NCBI GenBank assembly: GCA_001603685.1
Contig: LUZO01000020.1
Location: 1 to 8,363, forward strand
Reading direction: 5' to 3'
DNA from: Bacteroidales bacterium Bact_23
Lineage (GTDB): Bacteria > Bacteroidota > Bacteroidia > Bacteroidales > Lentimicrobiaceae
DNA length: 8,363 bases
Of the stretch, positions 1 to 6,806 are shown one piece after another (position 1 is the first letter of the stretch; each line of letters starts with the position of its first letter). Both the position numbers and the translations under genes were made by a program. The notes under the pieces were generated by a model. The model was not told the DNA's origin. It was given only the letters and a program-made list of their open reading frames with translations, and ran no database searches.

Positions 1-75
1 TTCTTCTACATTTGCCGCCGGATACCGGCAGGAAATTATGCTGCAAAATATTTACTGAAAGTTGCTCAGGAATGA
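1..75 (+). CDS. 3' end of an unidentified protein (partial, 24 residues visible)
   Basis: Reading from base 1, an open frame runs 24 codons to a TGA at 73-75. The visible C-terminus ends in PAGNYAAKYLLKVAQE, a protein-like sequence with codon use similar to the neighbouring genes. It lies directly upstream of a promoter-like element for the next gene, as expected for a gene end. The fragment is too short to assign a family, and it could be a chance open frame. The start and most of the gene lie outside the window. Confidence 0.45.
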   Translation, partial: FFYICRRIPAGNYAAKYLLKVAQE

Positions 76-94
76 GACTTTTGGTTTAATTTTG
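62..94 (+). promoter_or_regulatory. Putative Bacteroidota promoter for the BNR protein operon
   Basis: TAATTTTG at 87-94 matches the phylum's -7 box TAnnTTTG exactly. A TTG at 62-64 lies 22 bases upstream, near the usual 19-21 spacing. Transcription would start near 100, leaving an untranslated leader of roughly 95 bases before the ATG at 196. The -33 part overlaps the end of the preceding open frame. It is a motif match only. Confidence 0.4.
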
Positions 95-195
95 TTACGA
101 AAAATGAGTGAGAATCTTGTGGTTCTCTGAAAAAGGCGTAAATTGTGCCGCTATTTTACGGACTTGAAAATGTAATATCCATAAACTACAAGAAT

Positions 196-3045
196 ATGAA
201 AAACAGAAGATTACTCTTTGGCTTTCTCGCTTTAATTTTTGGGGTCGGAACGATTTTTCTGACAACATCAGGTACATTCAGGCAGATGGTCAGTAGTGTT
301 GTTACCGGAGATTTTACCGGAGGACAGGAAAACGGCCGGGATTATCTGAGTCAGATCCGGAACAACCAGATTACCGGAAAAATTGATCCTGCTGATGTAA
401 TAAAAGCCAGAAACCAGGCATCAGGGATGAGAAACTCAAGGGCTATCGGCCTGAACTGGTCGTCGATGGGTCCTGATAATTTTGCAGGACGCACCAGGGC
501 AATTATCATCGATAACAGGGATAATACCGGACGAACGATTCTTTCAGGAAGTGTTTCCGGTGGTTTATGGAAATCCACAACAGGAGGGCTTACCTGGAAC
601 CAGCTCGAAACCGGCGGAGTGATTTTAAATGTAAGCTGCATCGACCAGGCTCCGGGCGGAGAAATTTATGTTGGAACCGGCGAAACTTTCTCAAGCGAGC
701 GCCTCAACATGTTCAGCGGATTTATCGGACAGGGAATTTACAAATCAACCGACGGAACCAACTTTACCAGACTGGCATCAACCGATCCGGGCGGTTCGAA
801 CAACCAGGAGGCCGAGTGGGCTTTTGTAAATAAAGTTGCTGCAGGAGCCAACAACAGGGTTGTTGCTGCCACTGCAAAAGGCCTGAAATATTCATCCGAC
901 GGCGGCGAAACTTGGAAGATTGCCAAGGATAATAACGGCCAGAAACTTGATGGTTTTGCCTGTGAAGTGAAAATGGCCTCCGACGGTGCAATCGCTGCTG
1001 TTGTTGATGAAATGCTTTATGTGTCGGAAAACGGGGCTTACGATAACTTTGTACTGCGTTCAACCGGCAGCGAACCCGATGGCCTGCCCAATACTGCCAT
1101 CCAGCACATCGAAGTGGCTTTTGCTCCTTCACATGAAAATACCCTGTACGCAGTGCTCGTTTCTGACGGATCTCTTGTTTTAACTCTGCCGGGACAGCTG
1201 AAAGGCGTTTATGTTTCGAAGGATAAAGGCAAAACATGGAGAATTGTAGGACCGGGTGCAAGCACCATTTTCAATGTGTTTGGAAATGCTGCCAACACTG
1301 CACATTATGGCGATTATGCAGCTTCAATCACCGTTCATCCCACCAACCCCGATCTGATTTATCTCGGAGGAGTCAATATCTGGGAAGGTAAGAAAATACT
1401 TGAAACCGGTTTTTATGAGTGGAATCAGATTACCGCCGGTCAGGCCGGTATCTATTTCCATCAGATAGCCGTCAACAAAAACAATGGCCAGAATATCTAT
1501 GCTGCTTCCGACAGAGGTATTTATTCAACGGAGAATAACTTTTTAACCAGCAAATCGCTGAATAAGAATTACCGCACATCCATGTTCTATACCGTAGGAT
1601 TTGACGATAAAGGCAGGGCTATAGGCGGAACACAGGGCAACGGCGTTGTTTTTCTGGATCGCAAGGGAAATACCCCCGAAACCGGGAATGTAATTCTGCC
1701 CACTTTTGTTGGCGGTTCGGTTGAATTCTCAATGATAAACCCTGAAGCGGTATTTTATTCGTCAACAGGCGGAAACCTTGTAAGATCGAACGACCTGGGA
1801 GTTTCACCGGCCAACGAGTTTATTTACGGAAAAGAGATTACCAATAACAATACCGGCGTATTTATGACTCCGTTCAGGCTGTGGGAAAATTTCAATAACC
1901 CGCATTCGCGCGATAGCATTACTTTCTTTGCAAAAACCAGCTATCCTGCCGGAGAGGTGTTGAAGCTGGCCAGCAAAAACTCACAGTTCCCCTTCTACCA
2001 TACACTTACCGCTCCTCTGGCAAAAGGCGACTCGCTGAGGGTTAAGGATCCTGTTTCTTCCAAGTTCTTTGTCGGAATGTTTAATGCAGTTTACATGTCG
2101 AGGAATGTGCTTGATTTCAGCAAGCTTCCTTCATGGGACCGCATCGCCAATATTACCGGTACTCCTTCATGTCTTGCCTATTCATCGGATGCCAACTATG
2201 TATTTGTTGGTACCACCGATGGAAAACTGGTCAGAATTGCCAACCTGGCGCTTGCCTACGACTCAATCAGAGCCGATGTCCGCAGCTCAGGCTGTATAGT
2301 ATCAAACAGTGTGGTTAAGGATTTCAACGGCCGCTACATCACATCGGTGGCTGTTGACCCCAACGACGACAGCCATGTTATCGTTACCCTTGGTAACTAT
2401 GGCAACACCGATTATGTATATCGTTCGAAGAATGCTCTTGCTCAGTTCCCTGACTTTACTCCTTTCCAGGGCAACCTGCCGGCAATGCCTGTTTATTCAA
2501 GCCTGATCGAAATGAATGGCACAAACAGAGTCATCCTTGGCACCGAGCGTGGTATCTTTACAACCGAATCGTCGGGATCAAATCCGGAGTGGGCCGAAGA
2601 AAATGACGGACTTGGCGAAATTCCGGTTATGATGGTTCGTCAGCAGACAGTAAGCAGGCCGTGGATTGAAGGAATTCCGGGCATTAGCAACTATGGCGCC
2701 ATCTACCTTGCATCACACGGAAACGGTATTTTCGAGAATCGTAAATTTGTAGGAATCGATGAGCATGGAAGCAAACCGAAGGTTTCTAAAGCAAGCCTCG
2801 AAATATATCCTAACCCCGTTCAGTCCGAAGTTAATTTCAGAATCGATCTGTCAGGAAATTCTGCAGTACAGGCCAATATCTACAACCTGAAGGGAGCCCT
2901 TGTTAAGAGTGTAAACTTCGGCAAACCCGGACTTGGAGTACATCAGTTGACAATACCGGCATCCGACCTTATAAACGGAACTTACCTCATACAGGTTTCT
3001 GAAGGTTCATCTGTTAAAACTGCCAAATTTGTTGTAACAAAATAA
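196..3045 (+). CDS. Secreted BNR/sortilin-type beta-propeller protein with T9SS type A sorting domain
   Basis: The 949-residue product is a predicted extracellular or cell-surface protein. The ATG at 196 is preferred over an in-frame GTG at 145, because it places the basic MKNRR stretch directly before a hydrophobic segment (about residues 6-25), as in a signal sequence. No crisp AxA cleavage site is visible. The stretch GPDNFAGRTRAI (about 92-103) is followed by SGSVSGGLWKSTTGG (about 117-131), a common start of Bacteroidota BNR propellers. Asp-box-like motifs follow near residues 127-134, 184-190 (degenerate), 233-240 (SSDGGETW) and 341-348 (SKDKGKTW). Later segments such as GTTDGKLVRI and ILGTERGIFTT look like further blades, giving one or two propellers. 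The last 83 residues (867-949) form a type A sorting domain starting IYPNPV and ending KFVVTK, which directs T9SS export and removal or anchoring. The ligand or substrate cannot be told: the motifs also occur in sialidases and sortilins, but no sialidase catalytic set was seen. It is followed 58 bases later by another T9SS cargo gene with no promoter or terminator between. Confidence 0.88.
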   Translation: MKNRRLLFGFLALIFGVGTIFLTTSGTFRQMVSSVVTGDFTGGQENGRDYLSQIRNNQITGKIDPADVIKARNQASGMRNSRAIGLNWSSMGPDNFAGRTRAIIIDNRDNTGRTILSGSVSGGLWKSTTGGLTWNQLETGGVILNVSCIDQAPGGEIYVGTGETFSSERLNMFSGFIGQGIYKSTDGTNFTRLASTDPGGSNNQEAEWAFVNKVAAGANNRVVAATAKGLKYSSDGGETWKIAKDNNGQKLDGFACEVKMASDGAIAAVVDEMLYVSENGAYDNFVLRSTGSEPDGLPNTAIQHIEVAFAPSHENTLYAVLVSDGSLVLTLPGQLKGVYVSKDKGKTWRIVGPGASTIFNVFGNAANTAHYGDYAASITVHPTNPDLIYLGGVNIWEGKKILETGFYEWNQITAGQAGIYFHQIAVNKNNGQNIYAASDRGIYSTENNFLTSKSLNKNYRTSMFYTVGFDDKGRAIGGTQGNGVVFLDRKGNTPETGNVILPTFVGGSVEFSMINPEAVFYSSTGGNLVRSNDLGVSPANEFIYGKEITNNNTGVFMTPFRLWENFNNPHSRDSITFFAKTSYPAGEVLKLASKNSQFPFYHTLTAPLAKGDSLRVKDPVSSKFFVGMFNAVYMSRNVLDFSKLPSWDRIANITGTPSCLAYSSDANYVFVGTTDGKLVRIANLALAYDSIRADVRSSGCIVSNSVVKDFNGRYITSVAVDPNDDSHVIVTLGNYGNTDYVYRSKNALAQFPDFTPFQGNLPAMPVYSSLIEMNGTNRVILGTERGIFTTESSGSNPEWAEENDGLGEIPVMMVRQQTVSRPWIEGIPGISNYGAIYLASHGNGIFENRKFVGIDEHGSKPKVSKASLEIYPNPVQSEVNFRIDLSGNSAVQANIYNLKGALVKSVNFGKPGLGVHQLTIPASDLINGTYLIQVSEGSSVKTAKFVVTK

Positions 3046-3103
3046 CATTAGATGAATGCCGGATTTGCGGCTGAAATTAGTAAATCAGAAAAACCCAAGA
3101 AAA

Positions 3104-4582
3104 ATGAAAAAGATATATTTGTCACTGCTGCTTATTGTTATCGGTTTCTCGGTGTCTGTAGGCGCACCCACACTTTTTACCCCTGAACTTGTGGCTCCTC
3201 TGAACAATCAGACTGGGGTAGCTCCGAATGTTCTGCTCGACTGGAATCCTGTTGTTGGTACTGTTGGCCTGCATTATGTTGTGCAATTAAGCCTCGACGA
3301 GGAGTTTACCGGTCCGGTTGAATTTACAACCGACCTGAGTAGTGCGCAGATGGCTGAACTCAAGTTTGCTACAACCTATTTCTGGAGGGTGAAAGCAGTG
3401 GATGCAACCGGGATGTCGGAATGGACCGAAGCCCGCTCATTCACCGTAATTGTCAGACCTACACTACGCCGGCCTGCAAACAATGCAAACAATGTTGATG
3501 CTAATGTGCTGCTGCAATGGGACCCCATCAGCGGACTGAGCCATTTTGATTATCAGATTGATACGGCTGCAACCTTTGATAGCCCGTTTGCATACATCAC
3601 TTCGGTAAACGGTACGCTTAAAGAGGCAAATACCTCAAACCTGCTGTTCGGAACCGGTCATTATGTAAGGTTAAGGGCAAGGCATGCTGAAGATGTTTCG
3701 GATTGGACTGCTGCAACCTATTTTACAGTTACCAGCACTTTCAACCTGAGCAAGCCCAACGACAACGCCACCGATCTTACTCCTGATACCGAGTTTCAGT
3801 GGACCGCTGTGAAAGGAATCAACAGGTACTACATCTACCTGTCAACTGAGCCTGAAATGCTCCATTATGATATGTATAATGTTGCCGGAAACCTTACCCG
3901 CATCAAGCCCGATACCCTGATGTTCGGAACACAGTACTACTGGAAAATGTCGGCCATTCATGCTAAAGATACCCTCTTCTCAGCTACACGCACATTTAAG
4001 ACCGTAAACTCAGTTTCGCTGGTAAATCCTGCCAACAATGCAACCAATGTTGTTCTGCAGCCCGCACTCACCTGGAAGAAATTAAGCGGTGTTCTGAAGT
4101 ATCAGCTTCAGCTTGCTAATAATTCTGAGTTCAAGAATGCAAGAACCTATACCCTTGAAGCTACCGGTTCAACAGGCGACGAGCAATTTAAAGTTCCCCT
4201 GCATGTACTCGATAGCGCCAAAGTTTATTACTGGAGAGTCAATGCCATCAGCAGCCGCGATACCGCCGACTGGAGCGAAACCAGAAATTTCCGTTGCGTG
4301 GCTCTGGGAATCGATGATCCTTCAACCGCACTCAGCAACCTGAGCGTATATCCTTCACCGGCCAGCGATTTCGTTGCCATCCGTATGAAGAATAATGTAG
4401 ATGGCGTTGCCAGAATTCAGGTTTACGACCTGCTTGGCAAAACCAGAATCAGCCGAGAGGAAAGGGTAGATGCCGGCATTATCAGCCGTTTCGACCTTAG
4501 CACTCTGCCGGATGGCATTTATATGCTGCATATCGAAGTTAATGGTATGATGGCTACCCAAAAGATAATTATCAGGAAGTAA
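3104..4582 (+). CDS. Secreted protein with four fibronectin-III-like repeats and T9SS type A sorting domain
   Basis: The 492-residue product is probably a surface or extracellular adhesive or scaffold protein. The ATG at 3104 is chosen over an in-frame ATG at 3056 because it starts a classical signal peptide: MKK, a hydrophobic core, then SVGAP near residue 20. Four repeats of about 90 residues follow (about 28-115, 119-209, 213-300, 303-398). Each opens with a P-x-N-(x)-AT/GV-like turn (APLNNQTGV, RPANNANNV, KPNDNATDL, NPANNATNV) and a strand with LxW or FxW. Each ends near a tyrosine- or tryptophan-rich strand such as TYFWRVKA, QYYWKMSA or VYYWRVNA. This is the pattern of FN3-like domains in Bacteroidota exoproteins. 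Residues about 410-492 are a type A sorting domain (VYPSPASDF to KIIIRK), marking T9SS export. No catalytic domain is seen. It lies 58 bases after the BNR gene and just before a strong terminator, so it is probably the second gene of a two-gene operon. Confidence 0.85.
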   Translation: MKKIYLSLLLIVIGFSVSVGAPTLFTPELVAPLNNQTGVAPNVLLDWNPVVGTVGLHYVVQLSLDEEFTGPVEFTTDLSSAQMAELKFATTYFWRVKAVDATGMSEWTEARSFTVIVRPTLRRPANNANNVDANVLLQWDPISGLSHFDYQIDTAATFDSPFAYITSVNGTLKEANTSNLLFGTGHYVRLRARHAEDVSDWTAATYFTVTSTFNLSKPNDNATDLTPDTEFQWTAVKGINRYYIYLSTEPEMLHYDMYNVAGNLTRIKPDTLMFGTQYYWKMSAIHAKDTLFSATRTFKTVNSVSLVNPANNATNVVLQPALTWKKLSGVLKYQLQLANNSEFKNARTYTLEATGSTGDEQFKVPLHVLDSAKVYYWRVNAISSRDTADWSETRNFRCVALGIDDPSTALSNLSVYPSPASDFVAIRMKNNVDGVARIQVYDLLGKTRISREERVDAGIISRFDLSTLPDGIYMLHIEVNGMMATQKIIIRK

Positions 4583-4597
4583 GCTTCCTTAACCGAT

Positions 4598-4633
4598 AAA
4601 AAAATCCGGCCGATGATTCAGCCGGATTTTTTT
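4598..4633 (+). terminator. Strong intrinsic terminator ending the T9SS cargo operon
   Basis: A perfect 13-base inverted repeat pairs 4598-4610 (seven A then TCCGGC) with 4621-4633 (GCCGGA then seven T) around a 10-base loop. The GC-rich core followed by a T-run is typical of rho-independent termination, and it starts 15 bases after the stop codon at 4582. Because the stem is flanked by A on one side and T on the other, it could also stop transcription coming from the minus-strand gene ending at 4998, although that is about 365 bases away. Confidence 0.92.
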
Positions 4634-4997
4634 GCCTTCGGCGGTAGGTTTTGGCCTTTTGACAGAGAATACCGACTGGAAAGTATAACAGTCCAGTTAT
4701 AGCGGTTAGCGAAATATAGCGGACCAATTATCTCTTTGCTCAATTGTTCTGAATGATTTAACCATTGGCATTAACGATTGAAATTTATAAAACCGTCCCG
4801 GCTATTTTGTAATTTTTATTCGTGTGAAAATGCCTGATTCCGGCGTGAGGCTTTGATTATACTCTGATAGGCCGGAGTTTTATGCGATTGCTCAGGACGG
4901 GAAGTGATTACTCCTTATTTATATGTCACCCGAAAGAATGAAGTGGTTAGCGCAGGGGAGGGGAGAGATTATTTCCTGAAAGATTAAAAAATGGAAA
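4634..4997. other. Intergenic region without a recognised gene
   Basis: This region of about 360 bases lies between the convergent ends of the T9SS operon and the minus-strand gene. No start-initiated frame with protein-like content was found on either strand. A 38-codon stop-to-stop stretch (about 4870-4986, + strand) reads like protein but has no ATG or GTG start in a useful place. A short inverted repeat ACTGGA/TCCAGT (4675-4680, 4692-4697) is weak and has no T-run. No RNA gene was recognised. Confidence 0.6.
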
Positions 4998-5759
4998 TCA
5001 GTCGTATCTCTTTCCGATGCCAACACTGATATACAGCGTCAGAAAGAAATAATTCGGATCCTGGAATGCCATGACCGGAACCGGTTTTGCATAAAGGTCG
5101 AGCGCTATTCCTGCTTCCACGGTCTTGGGTTTCTGATTCAGCGTTCCGAAGTCCACATTTAGGCCTGCTTTGGCATAGATGCCCGGGTAGGGTTTCAGTT
5201 GATTGAACCCTTTCAGAAAAGAGGCCCGCCCGTATATGTTGTCCGGGAAATGGCTGTCGGGGTCATACTGTTCAATCACTGTGATATAGCGGTAGGATGC
5301 TTCATCAATTTTAATGATGTTCAGGTAAACGGGTTTAGCAAATGCAACCGACAATCCGCCGGAATAGAATGCCCGCAGCTCGACCCCTCCATTGTAGGGC
5401 TTGCGGTTAAGCATGTGCTGCATTCCGCCGCCGGCACGCAACAGGTATATAACATTAAGCTTTCCGTAATAATAACTCCGGGTATTGGTGAAAAACGGAT
5501 TGATAGACTTAATCTCCTTTCTGTCTTTCATCTCGAGCAAATTGGCTTCAAACATCCATTTTTTGAAGATGTTCTCGCTCTTTCCAACCCTGAAACCCAG
5601 GCCCCATCCGTTGGTATGCAGAATGATACTGCCATTCATCTCCTTGCGCATCAGTAGATTGTCGCCAATGGTGTCGTATTCGGCATCAATCTGTGCATGA
5701 AGCAGACCAGGCATCAGCAAAAGCCACGAAAACAGAAATATCAGAATCCCCCGGTTCAT
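4998..5759 (-). CDS. Conserved Bacteroidota exported protein, possible outer-membrane beta-barrel
   Basis: The 253-residue product starts with a clear signal peptide: MNRG, a long hydrophobic core, then LLHAQ, with cleavage expected after Ala-22. An in-frame ATG at 5789 is rejected because it lies upstream of the promoter -7 box and would bury the signal peptide. The mature part has alternating polar and aromatic stretches and ends in FFLTLYISVGIGKRYD. This final amphipathic strand near the C-terminus is suggestive of an outer-membrane barrel. Conserved-looking blocks include SIILHTNGWGLGFR (about 44-57), FKKWMFEANLLEMKD, NPFFTNTRSYYYGKLN, PYNGGVELRAFYSGGLS and DNIYGRASFLKGF. These resemble a widespread Bacteroidota family of unknown function, recognised from memory. 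No enzymatic motif is visible. It has its own promoter and sits downstream of the small lipoprotein gene, which ends in a terminator. Localisation as a barrel is inference. Confidence 0.8.
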   Translation of the reverse strand: MNRGILIFLFSWLLLMPGLLHAQIDAEYDTIGDNLLMRKEMNGSIILHTNGWGLGFRVGKSENIFKKWMFEANLLEMKDRKEIKSINPFFTNTRSYYYGKLNVIYLLRAGGGMQHMLNRKPYNGGVELRAFYSGGLSVAFAKPVYLNIIKIDEASYRYITVIEQYDPDSHFPDNIYGRASFLKGFNQLKPYPGIYAKAGLNVDFGTLNQKPKTVEAGIALDLYAKPVPVMAFQDPNYFFLTLYISVGIGKRYD

Positions 5760-5778
5760 TTTATTGGAAAAAGTAAGG

Positions 5779-5808
5779 CAAAAGTACACAAACTATGTGC
5801 CGTAACAA
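5779..5808 (-). promoter_or_regulatory. Bacteroidota-type promoter of the minus-strand exported protein gene
   Basis: On the minus strand, TTG (5808-5806) and TACTTTTG (5786-5779) are separated by exactly 19 bases, an excellent match to the TTG-N19-21-TAnnTTTG consensus. Transcription would start near 5772, giving a very short leader before the ATG at 5759. This supports that start over the upstream in-frame ATG. Confidence 0.65.
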
Positions 5809-5810
5809 AC

Positions 5811-5838
5811 AAAAAAAGCCCATGTGTTAACACAGGCT
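5811..5838 (-). terminator. Intrinsic terminator of the small lipoprotein gene
   Basis: Read on the minus strand, AGCCTGTG (5838-5831), a TTAA loop and CACA-TG-GGC (5826-5818) form an imperfect hairpin with a two-base bulge. It is followed by seven T (5817-5811). It lies 21 bases after the TGA of the small lipoprotein gene and only a few bases upstream of the -33 element of the next gene, so it insulates the two transcription units. Confidence 0.7.
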
Positions 5839-5859
5839 GCAATTTAGTGATTCAACGCA

Positions 5860-5988
5860 TCACCGGTTTCTCTCAATCTTGTATCTGTTAGCCTCGCCGT
5901 AGGCAGCACATTTCTGACTCGACTTGCAGGAAGATATAAGGATGCTGAAAGAAAATACAACCAGCAGGAATACAACAATTTTTTTCAT
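5860..5988 (-). CDS. Small lipoprotein (42 residues)
   Basis: An ATG at 5988 opens a 42-codon frame ending in TGA at 5862-5860. The product begins MKKIVVFLLVVFSFSILISSC, a basic start, hydrophobic core and lipobox with the acylated cysteine at position 21. A mature peptide of only 22 residues follows (KSSQKCAAYGEANRYKIERNR after the cysteine), containing a second cysteine (Cys-27) and a basic tail. The K-x-C-x-A-Y-G stretch resembles tiny Bacteroidota lipoproteins I have seen with a C-(P/A)-A-Y motif, but no function is known to me. The acidic lipoprotein export signal is absent after the cysteine, so surface display is not indicated. The gene has a -7-like box upstream (6017-6024) and a hairpin with T-run downstream (5811-5838), which together argue that it is real. 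Confidence 0.78.
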   Translation of the reverse strand: MKKIVVFLLVVFSFSILISSCKSSQKCAAYGEANRYKIERNR

Positions 5989-6016
5989 ACTTTTACTTGT
6001 TAATAACAATTTTTTG

Positions 6017-6024
6017 CAAAAATA
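6017..6024 (-). promoter_or_regulatory. Putative -7 box for the small lipoprotein gene
   Basis: On the minus strand the sequence TATTTTTG (6024-6017) fits TAnnTTTG and lies 28 bases upstream of the ATG at 5988. No good TTG element is found at the usual distance, so this rests on the -7 box alone. It is one half of a divergent promoter region shared with ung. Confidence 0.42.
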
Positions 6025-6064
6025 ATCTGTATTAAGTTAACTCTTAAAACCGGGTTATATTGTT

Positions 6065-6072
6065 TATGTTTG
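6065..6072 (+). promoter_or_regulatory. Putative -7 box for ung and downstream genes
   Basis: TATGTTTG at 6065-6072 matches TAnnTTTG and lies 22 bases before the ung ATG at 6095. No clear TTG at the -33 distance is present. The position facing away from the small lipoprotein promoter makes a divergent arrangement likely. Confidence 0.42.
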
Positions 6073-6094
6073 AAAAGTCAAAAAGTAATCCCTG

Positions 6095-6775
6095 ATGTCG
6101 GAAATAAATCCTCAAATTGAAGAGAGCTGGAAAAATATTTTGTCTCCGGAATTTCAGAAACCCTACTTTTTAGCTTTAAAGGGGTTTCTTGTTTCTGAGA
6201 AGAAAAGCTATTCCATTTATCCGCCCGGCCCGAAGATATTCGAAGCCTTCAACCGTACACCCTATGATAAAGTAAAAGTGGTTCTGCTTGGGCAGGATCC
6301 GTATCACGGTCCGGGGCAGGCCCACGGGCTCTGCTTCTCGGTGCCGGCAGGCATAGCATTTCCGCCATCGCTTCAGAATATCTTCCGCGAACTGCAAACC
6401 GATGTGGGAATCCCCTATCCGTTGTCGGGCGATTTAACGAAGTGGGCCGATCAGGGAGTGATGCTGCTGAACGCTACGCTCACCGTCAGGGCCAATCAGG
6501 CGGGATCGCATCAGGGGCAGGGGTGGGAGACCTTTACCGATGCCGTAATCTCATCCCTTTCGGCCGGTCGGGAAAACCTGGTATTTCTTCTATGGGGCAA
6601 TTATGCCCGGCAGAAAAAGGCGCTTATTGATGCCTCAAAGCACCATATCCTGGAAGCGCCCCACCCGTCGCCCTTAAGCGTTTACCGCGGGTTTTTCGGA
6701 TGCCGGCACTTCTCGCAAACCAACCATATCCTTCAGCAGGCCGGTATCCCCCCGATCGACTGGAGAACTGATTAA
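6095..6775 (+). CDS. ung: Uracil-DNA glycosylase (family 1)
   Basis: The 226-residue product removes uracil from DNA, produced by cytosine deamination or dUTP misincorporation, and so starts base excision repair in the cytoplasm. The length is normal for bacterial Ung. All family-1 signatures are present: the water-activating loop GQDPYHG (66-72, catalytic Asp-68), the preceding Pro-rich segment YPPGPKIFEAF (42-52), FPPSLQNIFREL (89-100), LLNATLTV (124-131) with the uracil-binding Asn-126, and the DNA-intercalation loop HPSPLS (190-195) with His-190. The KVVLLGQDPYHGPGQAHGLCFSV block is close to the family consensus. The ATG at 6095 gives the expected N-terminus just ahead of the WKNIL helix. 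It probably begins a short + strand unit with the HD hydrolase gene 31 bases downstream. Confidence 0.98.
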   Translation: MSEINPQIEESWKNILSPEFQKPYFLALKGFLVSEKKSYSIYPPGPKIFEAFNRTPYDKVKVVLLGQDPYHGPGQAHGLCFSVPAGIAFPPSLQNIFRELQTDVGIPYPLSGDLTKWADQGVMLLNATLTVRANQAGSHQGQGWETFTDAVISSLSAGRENLVFLLWGNYARQKKALIDASKHHILEAPHPSPLSVYRGFFGCRHFSQTNHILQQAGIPPIDWRTD

Positions 6776-6806
6776 GGAGTAGGATAAATACCAATGGAAA
6801 TTCCTT

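Noticed and set aside
110..127. Short inverted repeat GAGAA/TTCTC in the leader of the BNR gene
   Set aside because: The stem is five bases with an eight-base loop and does not extend, so it is likely chance. No riboswitch or attenuator pattern surrounds it.
145..195. Longer start (GTG at 145) for the BNR protein
   Set aside because: It would put 17 residues before the basic n-region and hydrophobic core of the signal sequence. The ATG at 196 gives a normal signal peptide.
764..1261. A 165-codon minus-strand frame inside the BNR gene
   Set aside because: The translation is rich in Arg, Gln and Pro with no domain pattern, typical of an antisense shadow of the coding strand.
3056..3103. Longer start (ATG at 3056) for the FN3-repeat protein
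   Set aside because: It adds a charged 16-residue extension ahead of a classical MKK signal peptide that starts at 3104.
4870..4986. A 38-codon protein-like open stretch in the intergenic region (+ strand)
   Set aside because: It lies between stops with no ATG or GTG start placed to include its protein-like part, and it matches no family I recognise. It may be a decayed gene remnant, but it cannot be supported.
5199..5657. A 152-codon + strand frame inside the minus-strand exported protein gene
   Set aside because: It is the antisense shadow of a gene with a clear signal peptide and promoter, and its own translation shows no recognisable domain or signal.
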